64,000 nucleotides of DNA from DASQZK01 sp963809925 (GTDB taxonomy: Bacteria; Bacteroidota; Bacteroidia; Bacteroidales; GCA-2748055): positions 558,001 to 622,000 of the forward strand of contig CAWELH010000003.1 of the NCBI GenBank assembly GCA_963809925.1, written 5' to 3'. Shown here in pieces: positions 34,413-45,500 of this stretch (positions are counted from its first letter, which is position 1; each line of letters opens with the position of its first letter). The notes below the pieces were generated by a model, which had not been told where the DNA came from, did not search any database, and worked only from the letters and a program-made list of their open reading frames with translations. A program made the position numbers and the translations under genes.

Positions 34413-36467
34413 TTACTCCGGAATCGCCTCCACCAGCAGAAATCCTTTAAAGCTGAGGTGAAGTGTGGTTGAAGTGCCTTCAATACTCCCCAATTTTTGG
34501 CCGTTAAAGTAATCCACCAGTTCGTATTTCCGTTTTTGCAATCCCCGGAAGCTGATGTCACCGTCCCAGTCCCTGGCATAAAAAGCGTAATTCAGTGTGT
34601 CACCGGTCTGGATCACGTGGGTTTCAGGCTTGTCGTACCCAATATCATACAAAGCACCCAGATAATCGCCTTTTGAAAGCATGCGTTCGTTGTAGAGCGA
34701 GAACCACTTTTTCCACCTGATTTCCCTATCAGGAGTGAGGAGACAGCCTTTTTCTGCTGTCGGATTATCACTGGGCCAGGTAAATTTTGTGCCGAGTACC
34801 GCTCCGACACCGAATGAACTGGCAAAGTCATCGCCACCGTCACTTAATTCAACATGATCGCCATAGTACGCCGTGTGAGGCATCAGGGCCTTGTAGGTTT
34901 TCCCTTTCAGCCGGATCTGCCAGCTGCTTGTCGGATCGGAGGCGACAAACTGGTTTGCCCAGGGCATATTATAGAAAGACATGCAGCATCCACATGGACA
35001 GTTTTCGATAACTGCATGGGGTTTTATTGTGCGGGCGGTTTCATACACGGTCTTGAAAAAGCCGGGCAGGGATTCAACGGATTCGTTTGGGTCGCTGTCC
35101 AGCGTATAATCCGGTGGCACGGCATTCATATGCTGACCATCCATCTTCAGACCGTCAAAGCCCCAATCTTCAAGGAACATTTCCACTGTTCGCTTTGTAT
35201 AGTCGAGGGTTGATTTCTTAGACGGCGACATGTAATAACTATCCCACCAGGTTATATACTCTGGTGATTCATCAGCATTCCGGAGCAATACATCCGGCTC
35301 TTCCTTCAATATTTTACTACCCGGATCGGCGGCCAGGGGGGCCCACCATAATTTTGCTTTCAGCCCGTAGCCGTGAATAGCCTTGACCAGCCCGCGCATG
35401 TCTGCATCCCCGCCGGGAAACCTTTTGCGATTGACATTCCAGTCTCCCTCGGCAACCTGGTAGCCGTCATCAATGACCGCCCATTTAATACCCAATTCCT
35501 TCACCTTTGGCAATGTTCCGAGAATCTCTTGAACGGTAAAATTTCGCATGTACCCCCAGCCACACCAGATTGGCTCAAAGGCTTCATCCTCTGTTTTAAC
35601 AGGGACAATTCCCTTCTTCTCCATGATGGCTGAGAACAGCCGCAATGCAGAAAAATAATCCCCGCGGTGAGTCATTACAAAGGTTTCCAGTGTGTTTAAT
35701 GTATCGCCCGGATTCAGATCCCTGAATTCCGGGAATTCTTTCTCGATTCCTATCTGTGTATAATTTGTATTGCTATCAAAATCAACAGGAAGACATACTT
35801 CTTTTGGCACTAATTCCGTATGACCGATAGCGATCCCGCAATCCTTTCTCCAAAGGTCGGTAACCGGAATGCCACCACCGTAATCGGTATCATTCATTCC
35901 CATATAATTTTTCTTATAAAATCCGGTTGTCAGGGGCAGAATCCAGTCTGCTCTCTCCGATGAGGAACTACCCTGGAAAGACCAGAAAGGGGGATCGCTC
36001 TCACCCGGCAGAACCTGGTAATGATGATTTGCCCACAACTTTACCTTAACGTCCTTATTTCCGCAATTGATATAGCTTACCTGAAACAAAGCAACACCCG
36101 GATAACTTTCGTACGTCCTGATTTCAATAATTTTATCCAGGCAAATATCATCCTTTTTAAATCGCCCCTGTAGCAGGGTCTTGTTGCCCTTACCAAACTG
36201 TGATTCAAAGGATTCCCCGTCTTCCCTGTAAACCCGGAATTTATCCGTTTTAAAATTTTTGGCCTCCAGATATTCCGTCAGCTGAAAGCCTTCACACAGG
36301 GGTTTGACATCCTTTGCCATAGAATTTACCTGTGCGTACAAATCGCTGTTATATTTGATTAAAAGATCACCGCTTTGAATACGGTATTCCTTATTGCAAC
36401 CACCTGTAATCAGGAGCGTGGTGACAGATAAGACACAAAAAACCAAAAATTTATGTGAGCTAATCAT
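34413..36467 (-). CDS. GH36-like alpha-galactosidase lipoprotein
   Basis: The 684-residue lipoprotein has a lipobox (LLITGGC, Cys24). It has an N-terminal beta-sandwich, then a TIM barrel from about residue 300 (WCGWGYMRNFTVQEI, KWAVIDDGYQVAEGDW). The nucleophile is expected at Asp443 in LKMDGQ and an acid/base candidate is Asp511 in ASDPTSSW, as in family GH36. A cysteine cluster NCPCGCCMS lies between them. Such enzymes release alpha-linked galactose or related sugars. It is the last minus-strand gene of the glycan locus, 143 bases after the DUF4832 gene, and its lipid anchor places it at the cell envelope. Confidence 0.82.
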   Translation of the reverse strand: MISSHKFLVFCVLSVTTLLITGGCNKEYRIQSGDLLIKYNSDLYAQVNSMAKDVKPLCEGFQLTEYLEAKNFKTDKFRVYREDGESFESQFGKGNKTLLQGRFKKDDICLDKIIEIRTYESYPGVALFQVSYINCGNKDVKVKLWANHHYQVLPGESDPPFWSFQGSSSSERADWILPLTTGFYKKNYMGMNDTDYGGGIPVTDLWRKDCGIAIGHTELVPKEVCLPVDFDSNTNYTQIGIEKEFPEFRDLNPGDTLNTLETFVMTHRGDYFSALRLFSAIMEKKGIVPVKTEDEAFEPIWCGWGYMRNFTVQEILGTLPKVKELGIKWAVIDDGYQVAEGDWNVNRKRFPGGDADMRGLVKAIHGYGLKAKLWWAPLAADPGSKILKEEPDVLLRNADESPEYITWWDSYYMSPSKKSTLDYTKRTVEMFLEDWGFDGLKMDGQHMNAVPPDYTLDSDPNESVESLPGFFKTVYETARTIKPHAVIENCPCGCCMSFYNMPWANQFVASDPTSSWQIRLKGKTYKALMPHTAYYGDHVELSDGGDDFASSFGVGAVLGTKFTWPSDNPTAEKGCLLTPDREIRWKKWFSLYNERMLSKGDYLGALYDIGYDKPETHVIQTGDTLNYAFYARDWDGDISFRGLQKRKYELVDYFNGQKLGSIEGTSTTLHLSFKGFLLVEAIPE

Positions 36468-36610
36468 AAGTTGTATTTTTTAGCATTTGCGATTGTACAA
36501 ACCAAAATACTTTCTTCGAAGAAGTGTGGAAATTTCAATGGGCATCGAATACTATTAACCCGCTGTTCAAAGCTATAAGCTCAACATTTCTGCCTCAGCT
36601 GGACAGTTAA

Positions 36611-39600
36611 TTATTCGATGATAATCTTTTTGACAAATACGCCTTTGTTTCTGACATTAACCTGTAAAAAGAATACACCATTACCTATGCCCGCTGCGGG
36701 AATTGAGAGTTCACGGCTGCCCTGAAGGTCTGAGATCTCAATATTCCTCGCATAGACAAGTTTTCCGTCGGGGGTATAGATTTTCAGATATACCGCCCCA
36801 GAGTTGCCTGGTCCGAATTTAACGAACAATTCGTCGGAGGAGGGAACCGGCCAGACGGCAATATCATCATCATTTTTCAATTCCTCGATCCCGGTGGTTG
36901 TTGACAATTCAACCGGACCTGCATTCGGGGATTTTCCGGCAAAATTATAGCTGTAAACCGTGTATTCATAGGCCGAAGCTCTTTCCAGCCCTTCATCAAT
37001 CAATTGATTTTCATTTCGACTGAGATCGAATTCCGTTTCAGTTCCGGAAGATTTCTCAGTTCTGGTGAGGATGTAGCCGTCACAATTATCACATTTACTC
37101 CAGGTTGCAATCAGCTTGGACGTGGGAGATGTAACAGAATTTCTCACTGCGAAATCTTCTGGCTGCAATGCGGGAAGAACCCGTTCATATTCCAACCGGT
37201 TTCTGTTTTTAAAGGGAAGCAATAGCTGGCTGTTTGCTAAGTGAAGAATGACGCCAAAAGACAGGTGATCCTGCGAATTGTCAACCGAAAGCAAATCAAG
37301 TGGCACCTGAAACTCCATGAGATGTGAATTTTGTTCGAAGGCATCGATCATCGAGAGCTGTGTGAAGGATCCGGATCCATATTTGAACAGGGTGTCATTT
37401 ACACATTTAAACTCAAAACCAGCGTTTTTCCAGTACCCGTTGGTCGCGCCTGTCGAAGGATTGTTATCTGTATCGATGTATATTTCAGCACTGATAACAG
37501 AATCTCCGAGGAGTAAAACATTTAAAAAATCATTGCTGCAATAAACTTTAAAAAAGAAGTCATTTTTCCCGTCAGATACAGCGTCCAGCGGTGGTATTGC
37601 ATTCCAGTCATTTTCACTGCCATCGGCATTCACCACCGGATACCTGAAATTACATTCACTCCCTGTTTGGATTGATACTGCATCAGAGTAACGGGAAGAT
37701 TGGTCATCTTTAATTCGATATATCCTGTAATTGTTGGTTGCATTCTCATTTAGCTCAATATCCCTGAAATAATTTACAGGTGAAAGTCCTGAAAGCACAG
37801 AGATGGAAACAAACTGATTATCGTCCCCGGAACTTTTCTCAATGATAAACTGCGAGACAGAATCCTGTTCTTCAGGAGCAAAACTTATAATATTATTATT
37901 ACAATACGAGGTGACGTACAAATGCGGGGTTTGAATAAATGGTTTGAGGGTGTAAGTGATCATGGCATCACCGATTTTGGGAAGTGATTCATTGGCTGAC
38001 CAGTCTGCTGATAAGGTCAGTGCACCCAGCCTGATCTGATCATTCGGGCCCGGAGTACCAAATAGAACGGTTGGGATGGCGATTTCTACTACCGTATCAT
38101 TACTCATGATACTTACCTGGTCTGATGATATCAGGCTCCAGTCCCAGTCACTGCTTCCATTACTGCCATGATAACTGTATACTTCATTATTCTGCACCAG
38201 ATAATCAACCCCGTCATCGTTCGACCATGTATAATAATTCATTCCGGTGCCACCATCAGGATCTGTATCGATGAAGATCTGGGTATTTGGATAGAGGTTA
38301 TTTCCTTTCAATAAACAGAACAGCGTATCTCCCGTGTCGTATAGTTTGACGACCTTTAACATCGTATTTGAGTCGGTGGTGCTGGCTGTATCCATCAGGT
38401 TCCAGTCGGCAGGATTCCCGTCAATGGTTATATGTGTCTGATCCGGTGAATTACCATCGTAGTTGAGAAAAAAATTTTGACCTGTATAGGTATCACCAAA
38501 GGTTGAATTATCGTCGACGAGGAGGGTGTGATGAAGGGAATTCATACCTAGCGTTTCGTTCCAGACATTGTTATTGGCCAGCCTGATGGAAAAGTCGGGA
38601 TTGTGTTTAAGTGTAGGCTTCGGGTCGGGAAGGTTAAGGTACACAGAGTATGCACCGTTCGGCAAATAAGACGGGATCCCGATCTCGGCGGTAATATCGA
38701 TGGAAGTGTTTAGTTCATACTTCCTCAGTTCAACTTCAACGGGTGAATAGTATAGTTTGCCGGTTTCGTTATTCTGAAGTACGATTTCCACATTTCGTGG
38801 GTTCATGGGATTGGAGTAACCAAAGTTTTCAAGGGTGAATGAAAATGTAGCAGAACTGCCGTGTTTACTAGAATTCTGCAACTTCGAATCAATGAGGAAG
38901 TACCGGTATCCCAGCCGTTTTTGCATTTCAGGAAAGCACTCGCCCGCCTTCCAGTTAGTTATGGTTTGGCCGAAATAGTCAATATTGATAAACGACCAGT
39001 GAAATCGTTCCATCTCATAGGTGCTCGTGTCGCAATTGGATCGGGGTTCATACCAGGCGCATGTTTCACCACCGATGGAGGTATATTTGGAATCCTGCTC
39101 CAGGTACTTTTTATCATACTGTATATTATGATAACTGCCCACATCATTGTTTGAGGAGGCAAAGCAATCATTGTGGTGTGAAATTCTCGATTTTGGAGAT
39201 CCAGAATAGGCCTCTTCTTTTGTGACCGGTATGGAATCAAAGAGCTGCCTTTTATATCCTACATAACGTAATTGGATCATTCTTTCCTTTGGCAGGGCGT
39301 CTAACAAATTATAAACGAGAGTTTTTCTCTCCTGAAGATCTTCTGCTGTTACATTATTCGGCGAACCGGTGGCGAAATGATCGGTATAGTACCATTCACC
39401 CCATGCACCGATAAACCCTGCCTGAAGGACCATGATTACATCGGTGTTTTCTATCAGCAGTGGCTTTAACTGTGCGATATGAATATTTACCTGTTCCGGA
39501 GTTGCATCACCATACGGTTCCTGCTGTGATGATGTGTAGGCAAACCTTATCACACCTTTGATGCCTGCGATACGCATATGGGTGAAATCTTCCCTGATTT

Positions 39601-39874
39601 TGTCTAGGTAAGCCTGGGAAATCGGGGTATTTACAAAATCCCTCATATAGAAGATGCGATAAATCAGTGTGTACCCCTGTTCACGATAGGAAAGCAGTGT
39701 GTTTACACTCAATGAACTGGTGGTATTGCTCCGCTCTGTGTACCTGTAGAACCCCCTTTCAGGGTTGTTGAATACAGAGTCGCTGTATTCATAGGTATGA
39801 TCGGTAAATGTTTGTGCATGCATTAATCCGCTTAAACATATCAGGACAACTGGTATCAAAAGTCGTTTAATCAT
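36611..39874 (-). CDS. Secreted DUF4874/DUF4832 protein with two sugar-binding-like domains and a type A T9SS sorting domain
   Basis: The 1087-residue protein has a signal peptide (MIKRLLIPVVLICLSGLMHAQ). Then DUF4874 (NNPERGFYRYTE ... LIYRIFYMRDF, about 35-200) and DUF4832 (about 200-440, with GGETCAWYEP) form what looks like a TIM-barrel plus beta-sandwich. Residues about 475-640 and 750-890 are two related beta domains (IDGNPADWNLMD, IFIDTDPDGGTG; ADGSENDWNAIP, IYIDTDNNPSTG) resembling CBM9/DOMON-type modules. An FN3-like domain follows, then a T9SS domain (VWPVPSSDELFVKF ... VKKIIIE). DUF4832 proteins sit in glycan loci and are suspected glycosidases, but no activity is established to my knowledge. 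It lies between the lipoprotein/SusCD genes and the GH36 gene. Confidence 0.8.
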   Translation of the reverse strand: MIKRLLIPVVLICLSGLMHAQTFTDHTYEYSDSVFNNPERGFYRYTERSNTTSSLSVNTLLSYREQGYTLIYRIFYMRDFVNTPISQAYLDKIREDFTHMRIAGIKGVIRFAYTSSQQEPYGDATPEQVNIHIAQLKPLLIENTDVIMVLQAGFIGAWGEWYYTDHFATGSPNNVTAEDLQERKTLVYNLLDALPKERMIQLRYVGYKRQLFDSIPVTKEEAYSGSPKSRISHHNDCFASSNNDVGSYHNIQYDKKYLEQDSKYTSIGGETCAWYEPRSNCDTSTYEMERFHWSFINIDYFGQTITNWKAGECFPEMQKRLGYRYFLIDSKLQNSSKHGSSATFSFTLENFGYSNPMNPRNVEIVLQNNETGKLYYSPVEVELRKYELNTSIDITAEIGIPSYLPNGAYSVYLNLPDPKPTLKHNPDFSIRLANNNVWNETLGMNSLHHTLLVDDNSTFGDTYTGQNFFLNYDGNSPDQTHITIDGNPADWNLMDTASTTDSNTMLKVVKLYDTGDTLFCLLKGNNLYPNTQIFIDTDPDGGTGMNYYTWSNDDGVDYLVQNNEVYSYHGSNGSSDWDWSLISSDQVSIMSNDTVVEIAIPTVLFGTPGPNDQIRLGALTLSADWSANESLPKIGDAMITYTLKPFIQTPHLYVTSYCNNNIISFAPEEQDSVSQFIIEKSSGDDNQFVSISVLSGLSPVNYFRDIELNENATNNYRIYRIKDDQSSRYSDAVSIQTGSECNFRYPVVNADGSENDWNAIPPLDAVSDGKNDFFFKVYCSNDFLNVLLLGDSVISAEIYIDTDNNPSTGATNGYWKNAGFEFKCVNDTLFKYGSGSFTQLSMIDAFEQNSHLMEFQVPLDLLSVDNSQDHLSFGVILHLANSQLLLPFKNRNRLEYERVLPALQPEDFAVRNSVTSPTSKLIATWSKCDNCDGYILTRTEKSSGTETEFDLSRNENQLIDEGLERASAYEYTVYSYNFAGKSPNAGPVELSTTTGIEELKNDDDIAVWPVPSSDELFVKFGPGNSGAVYLKIYTPDGKLVYARNIEISDLQGSRELSIPAAGIGNGVFFLQVNVRNKGVFVKKIIIE

Positions 39875-40030
39875 AACGTTATATTAATCTGGTTTCGTCG
39901 GATGTTTAATGGTATCCATTTCATGATGCATTTTGAACATTGTGCTTCACGGAGGGAAAAGAGTTTCATAAGAATAGCCTACTGATATGATCAGCTATGA
40001 GAAGAAATATTCGGAGTTCAGAAAATTTAG

Positions 40031-40068
40031 AACCAGGACAGGCCTCGTTTGAAGAACCTGTCCTGGTT
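40031..40068. terminator. Strong hairpin after the SusCD-lipoprotein genes
   Basis: A perfect 12-bp inverted repeat (40031-40042 with 40057-40068) lies 30 bases past the stop of the PKD lipoprotein gene. On the + strand it is followed by TT and then mixed sequence; on the minus strand by CTAAATTTTC. It probably ends or attenuates the SusCD transcript before the DUF4832 gene. Confidence 0.6.
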
Positions 40069-40097
40069 TTCAGTATAAATGGTATATCCCGGAATCT

Positions 40098-40985
40098 TTA
40101 TTTCATCGTATATCCGGCGGGTACAATCAGAGGATCAGCACTGGCAGGAGGCAGTGTACCCACCTGAGACCAGGTATTATCGCTGTTTCCGAACACAATC
40201 CTGATCGTCGAACCGAGAACCGGTGTTGTGAACAACTCTCTTGCCATTGAGAACTCAATGACCTTGTTGCTGCCCACCGTTACATAATCAGACGATGCAA
40301 AAATGGCGTTGGTTGCGATCATGGGCTCCCAGGGCCAGTCAGAGTCGGGTCCTGTTGCAGACTGAAGGCTTGATGACGGGTCTGTATCCGTAAATGCCTG
40401 GATGACAGCCTCCATGAGGTACTCAACGCCGGGGGTTTCATAGTAACTCCAGTAGTCCCAACCGGTGGTGCCGTTATTATCGGCATCGATGTACAGCTGC
40501 AGGATTTCACCGAGATCAGATGTCCCTTTCAGATAAAAATAAAGGAATCCATCACTGTTGGTTACTTTGGCTTCAAGCATTGTGGCGCCTTCACCGTCGG
40601 GATAAGAATAGTAGTCGGGAACATCGGTCCAGTCATCGAACGAACCGTCAACAATAATTGGTTCTGAACTTGCTACTGTGACATCGTAGGTAACTGTGTT
40701 GGTACCGCCTGAACCTTTGGAAGTTAATGTAACAGTATAGCTTCCAAAATCGGCGTAGGTGTGCGTTGGGTTCTCATCCGTAGAGGTGCTGCCATCACCA
40801 AAATCCCAAAGATAGGTTGATGCATCAGTGGAAGCATTGGTGAAAGAAACGACCATGTCGGTTACATCGAAGGAGAAATCGGCAACCGGCTTGGGTGCGT
40901 CATCTTTCTTACATGCTGACAAAGAAACTATCAGACCTATTCCAAGGAATAAGAAACTTTTGCTAAGCAGTTGATTCTTGTTCAT
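40098..40985 (-). CDS. PKD-domain surface lipoprotein of the glycan locus (SusE/F position)
   Basis: The 295-residue lipoprotein has a lipobox (SLSAC, Cys25). A PKD domain (about 36-105) includes YLWDFGDGSTSTDENPTHTY. The C-terminal domain (about 112-295) begins VDGSFDDWTDVP and contains LYIDADNNGTTGWDYW, GVEYLMEA and SDWPWEP. It is clearly related to the middle domain of the DUF4832 protein encoded next (IDGNPADW, IFIDTDPDGGTG, SDWDWS). The position directly after SusD is where surface glycan-binding proteins sit, so binding the target glycan is the likely role. The Asp/Asn-rich loop may bind Ca2+. The gap to susD is 71 bases. Confidence 0.8.
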   Translation of the reverse strand: MNKNQLLSKSFLFLGIGLIVSLSACKKDDAPKPVADFSFDVTDMVVSFTNASTDASTYLWDFGDGSTSTDENPTHTYADFGSYTVTLTSKGSGGTNTVTYDVTVASSEPIIVDGSFDDWTDVPDYYSYPDGEGATMLEAKVTNSDGFLYFYLKGTSDLGEILQLYIDADNNGTTGWDYWSYYETPGVEYLMEAVIQAFTDTDPSSSLQSATGPDSDWPWEPMIATNAIFASSDYVTVGSNKVIEFSMARELFTTPVLGSTIRIVFGNSDNTWSQVGTLPPASADPLIVPAGYTMK

Positions 40986-41056
40986 AATTCTACAATTTTT
41001 AGATTAGTAATTTACAATCATTATTATATGTTGTGAATGCTTAAGTACAGATCATT

Positions 41057-42568
41057 TCAATCATTCTGTTTACAGAGTGGATTATAGATTATTTCATTCA
41101 ACGGGATAAAATAGATTTGTCTCGGTCCGTTGAATGGATAGATGTCCGTATCGCCATTTACATTCTGTCCTGAAGGGTAACTTCTGTTCAGGTCAATTTT
41201 ATTTCTTAACAGGTCGTCTCTTCTTTGCCCTTCAAAAGAAAGTTCAAGACGACGTTCACCCAGAACAGCATCAAGCACACTTGAATATCCATGTGTGCTG
41301 TTTAAATTTCCAGTAGTTACCAATGCATCTCCCGAAAGTCCTGCACGTGCACGTATAATATTGACGTCGTCAAGAGCTTCATTGTCATGTGAAAGATGCG
41401 CATTTGCTTCTGCCCTGTTCAGGTAAAGTTCTGAAAGCCTTATATATGCCGGCGATGTCAGTGTTGGAATGCCATTCTGGTTAGAGAATTTATTCATGTA
41501 CATCATTTTAAATGTCGTCCCGGGATAGATGGAAACATTGCCCGCTCCGTTTCTGACGGTGTCAATGAATTGATTACGTATATCTTCCGGATATCTTGTA
41601 AGAAGATCGAGGTAAGTCTGTGATGGATACACTTCACCCCAGCCTGTACCATCTCCGTTATACATCGATCCCAAAGAAGCTTCCCCGACATCCTCCTCAT
41701 TCGAATAGTAGATGACAAACAAGTCTTCGTTTGAATCAGGTGTATTCCAGAAAGAAGAAGTATAGGAATCCGTTGGTTCGAGATCAAAAGGACTGTTGTT
41801 AATTACCTCATTGGCATAGAAAATGGTTGAATCATACTGTTCCGTAAAGAGATAAGCCCTGGATAGAAGTCCTTCGGCTGCCCACTTATTTCCGTATTTT
41901 TTCGATTCGGTGGTATTTCCGGGGTTTCTCATGGTCATAAGCTCGGAGGCTTTTTTGAGATCGGCGATGATCTGTTTGTAGGTCTCACCGACCGTTGCTC
42001 TTGCTTTGTTGTCTTCCTCAGCGACACCGGTTCTCAAAATGATTCCCGGCTGATCAATGCCCTGTGAAGGCGGAAAGGAAAATGTACGGGCCATATCAAA
42101 GAATATCATTGCACGGTAAAAGTAAGCCTCGCCAACATATTGTTTCAGTTCATCAGTGGATGACTCAGTGATCTTAACTTTATCGATGATGTTGTTGGTT
42201 TCAAGTACAATCTTATATCCCGTATACCAGAAATAAGATGTATTTAATTGATCTTCTATATGTTGACGATTAAATGAGTACCAAAGGTTATCTGTGGTAC
42301 TCTTTACGATCAATACATCATCGGAAGGGAATTCAGTCAGCTGAAACAGATGCCTGACGTACATGTTTCTTGGGTCATCGGTCAATTGCTGTTTCAACAT
42401 CATAAGGCAACCATTGGCCATCCCCTTCGCACCGTCAGCAGTGGCTACCAAGGTCTCGGCAGTAATATCGGAATAGGGCACCAGGTCGAGTTCGCATCTG
42501 GTTAGGGTTAACAATACCGGAACCAGCAGGATATATTTCAATGCAGAATATTTCATCTCAGTTATCAT
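41057..42568 (-). CDS. SusD/RagB family outer-membrane lipoprotein
   Basis: The 503-residue lipoprotein has a lipobox ending TLTRC (Cys25), the SusD N-terminus (ELDLVPYSDITAETL), TPR-like helices (ELKQYVGEAYFYRAMIFFDMARTF) and a C-terminal block AYIRLSELYLNRAEANAHL, DVNIIRARAG, VLGERRLELSFEGQRRDDLLR typical of RagB/SusD. It binds oligosaccharides at the cell surface and closes over its SusC partner, whose gene ends 7 bases upstream. An alternative start four codons in (42556) is possible. Confidence 0.95.
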   Translation of the reverse strand: MITEMKYSALKYILLVPVLLTLTRCELDLVPYSDITAETLVATADGAKGMANGCLMMLKQQLTDDPRNMYVRHLFQLTEFPSDDVLIVKSTTDNLWYSFNRQHIEDQLNTSYFWYTGYKIVLETNNIIDKVKITESSTDELKQYVGEAYFYRAMIFFDMARTFSFPPSQGIDQPGIILRTGVAEEDNKARATVGETYKQIIADLKKASELMTMRNPGNTTESKKYGNKWAAEGLLSRAYLFTEQYDSTIFYANEVINNSPFDLEPTDSYTSSFWNTPDSNEDLFVIYYSNEEDVGEASLGSMYNGDGTGWGEVYPSQTYLDLLTRYPEDIRNQFIDTVRNGAGNVSIYPGTTFKMMYMNKFSNQNGIPTLTSPAYIRLSELYLNRAEANAHLSHDNEALDDVNIIRARAGLSGDALVTTGNLNSTHGYSSVLDAVLGERRLELSFEGQRRDDLLRNKIDLNRSYPSGQNVNGDTDIYPFNGPRQIYFIPLNEIIYNPLCKQND

Positions 42569-42575
42569 TTTAAGT

Positions 42576-45500
42576 TTAAAATCTTATTTCAATACCCACG
42601 ATAAATTGTTTGTTTATCGGATATTTAAATGAGGAAATACCGGGGAGTAAATAACTGGTGTTATACAAGGGAACATCCGGATCCATGCCGGTAAATTTGG
42701 TCCAGGTGATCAAATTGTCAGCCGACACATTGACCTTCAAACCGTGTAAACCTATCTTCTGTGAAAGTGCGACCGGGAGATCATAACTCAGGGTGATGTT
42801 TCTGAGTCTGAGGTAACTGCCGTCCTCCAGGTATCGCGAAGAATACTCGTGGGCGTTGTGGTTGCCTCCGATCATGGGTTGTGGATGAGTGGCCTGGTCT
42901 CCGGGATTTTTCCAGCGCGACATGCCTTCCTGAAGTTTAAACGCGTTGACATTGGCGTTGGCACCGTCGTTGTCCAGCTCCTGTCGTGTATAATTGTAGA
43001 TCTTATTTCCGTAAACATAAGAGAACGATGCAAACAGAGAAAAACTCTTATAGGTCAGGGAAGTGCCAAATCCGCCTAAGAATTTAGGAAACGGAGAACC
43101 TACATTCTCGAAAGTAGCTTCATTATATACCGAGGTGGCTTCCTTACCAGTTTCCTTACCGGTGGATGCATCAATGGTAACCTTTTCCCACATTGGTGTG
43201 CCGTCATCAGGATTCACCCCGAGCCATTTAGGCATGTACCAGTCAAAGGCTGATTTCCCGGGAATAAGAATCTGGAAGCCCGGTCCTGAGTTCGTAACCA
43301 CGATGGTATCGATGCCGGCCTTATCCGATAATTTTACCAGGTCATTCTGATTGGCGGAAATGTTGAAGTTCAGGGTCCATTTCAGGACCTTCGTTGAAAC
43401 CGCATTTGCATTTACGGAGAGCTCAACACCGCTGTTTTTAATTTCTCCAACGTTTTTCCACTGGAATTCAAAGCCCTGAGAAGCTGGAAGGGGATCCCTG
43501 AATAACATGTTTTTGACATGTGTATTATAGTAATCAATATTCACCTCCACCCTGTGGACAATTCCAACATCGACACCCAGGTCGAGAGGATAGCTCGTTT
43601 CCCATGTCAGATTATAATTTCCGATATTTGATGGATAATAGGCGGTCTGGTTATTGTAGACATTTCCTCCCGAGTAGGCCGGGAAATAGGGGTAGTAAAC
43701 ATTTCCGGGAAAGGTTTCATTCCCGACGGCTCCGTAGCTTCCTCTTAATTTTAGATAATTAATTGATGAAATGGATTTCATAAACTCTTCGTTACTAAGC
43801 AGCCATGAGGCAGAAGTGGTATAGAAGGTGCCGTACTTTGAATTGGGAGAAAACTTTGAGGAACCGTCCCTGCGTGCTGACAGGGTAATAAAATATTTCT
43901 TATTGAAATCATAGTTTACCTGTGAGAGTATTGAGAAGCCAGATTCCTCTGCTTTTGAACCCACCGGTTTTTCTATAGAGCCTGCTACACCGATCACCTC
44001 CTGTCCGGGCAGGATACCGGTGGCATTACCTCCGAAATCTGACTCGACCATGTATTTGCCACCTTCCACACCAGCGAGACCGCTTATACTGTGAACGCCG
44101 AAAGTTTTATCAAACTTCAGAAGCGTCGTATTTGAGTAAGATAAATCGAAGGAGACGGAATTCATGATGCGGCCGTCGATCGGAGAACCTTCAAAAGTGA
44201 GTGGTGATTCGATTTCTTCATACTTTCCGTGACTGGTTGAGAGAGACGTCCTGGAATCGATTTTCAGCCAGTTGGTCAATTTGTAGTAAAGATCGAAGCT
44301 TCCAAAACCGTTCACGCCATAGTTATCATATTTGTTATATTGTAAGGAATGGTAGGGGTTATTTGTGACATTCGAGTACCATCCTTCTTTTTTAATATTA
44401 TAAACGAGATCTCCGTTTGCATCGTACGGATTATCCCAGGGCATCAGCCTGAATGCTCCTTCGGCAAGTGTCCAGTGCGGATATCGTGAATTGTTGTATT
44501 CACCGGATATATTGGTGGTAATGGTGAGGCGGTCAGACAGCATGTACTTCACCTTGGAACGTACGCTCAGCCTTTTATAGTTGGTTGTGATAAGGGTACC
44601 ATTATCATCCATCATATCTACTGATAAGTAATAATTTGTTTTGTCCCCTCCTCCCGTTGCTGAGAAATAGGCTGTGGTAATATCCGATTGTTTATAGGTA
44701 TTGCCAATCCAGTCAAAATCCTGTTGCAACAATGTTTTTGGTCGTATTAATGCAAACAGGTTGGGAGAGTAAATAAGTTTTTGGTAATCGTACAATTCAC
44801 GGCTGTTCATAACCTCAAAGTTCCCGAATTCCGGTCTTTTAATACCGCGGTTGATTTTAACCGTGATTTCACCCCGTGCAGTAGTTCCGCTTTTTGTGGT
44901 GATGAGTATTACTCCTGAAGCAGCCCTGGAACCATACAATCCGGTGGCTCCTGCATCTTTTAGGATGGAGACACTTTCGATATCGTTCGGGTTGTAGGTA
45001 CCGCCGATCACTCCGTCAACGACTACCAGAGGCGTTTGGGGCGAGTATACGGAACCGACACCCCTGATCCGGATGTCCCCGGCCTGACCTGGCTGTCCGC
45101 TGGCTGTTTGCACCTGAACGCCGGCTACTTTCCCGGTAAGCATGTCAGTGACACTGTTTACAGTAACTTTGTCAATCTCATCGGCCTTCAGATAGGTCAC
45201 CGCGCTTGATATTTCTGTTTTGGCTTTCTCTGAATACGCCGTTACAATGACTTCATCAAGATTCAGCAGGTCCTGTTTCATTGAGACATTGATAACAGCC
45301 TGATTCCCGACGGTCATGGTTTGACTCTGGTATCCCACATAGGAGAATATGAGAATATCAGCGGGACTGGAAACGGGTATTGAATATTTTCCTTCCCTGT
45401 CGGTGACGGTTCCGCTGCCTGTAGATTTGTCCACAATTGTCACACCCAGTAACGGCTCACCGTTTTCATCCGAAATGATTCCCGACACCCGGTCGGGTTG

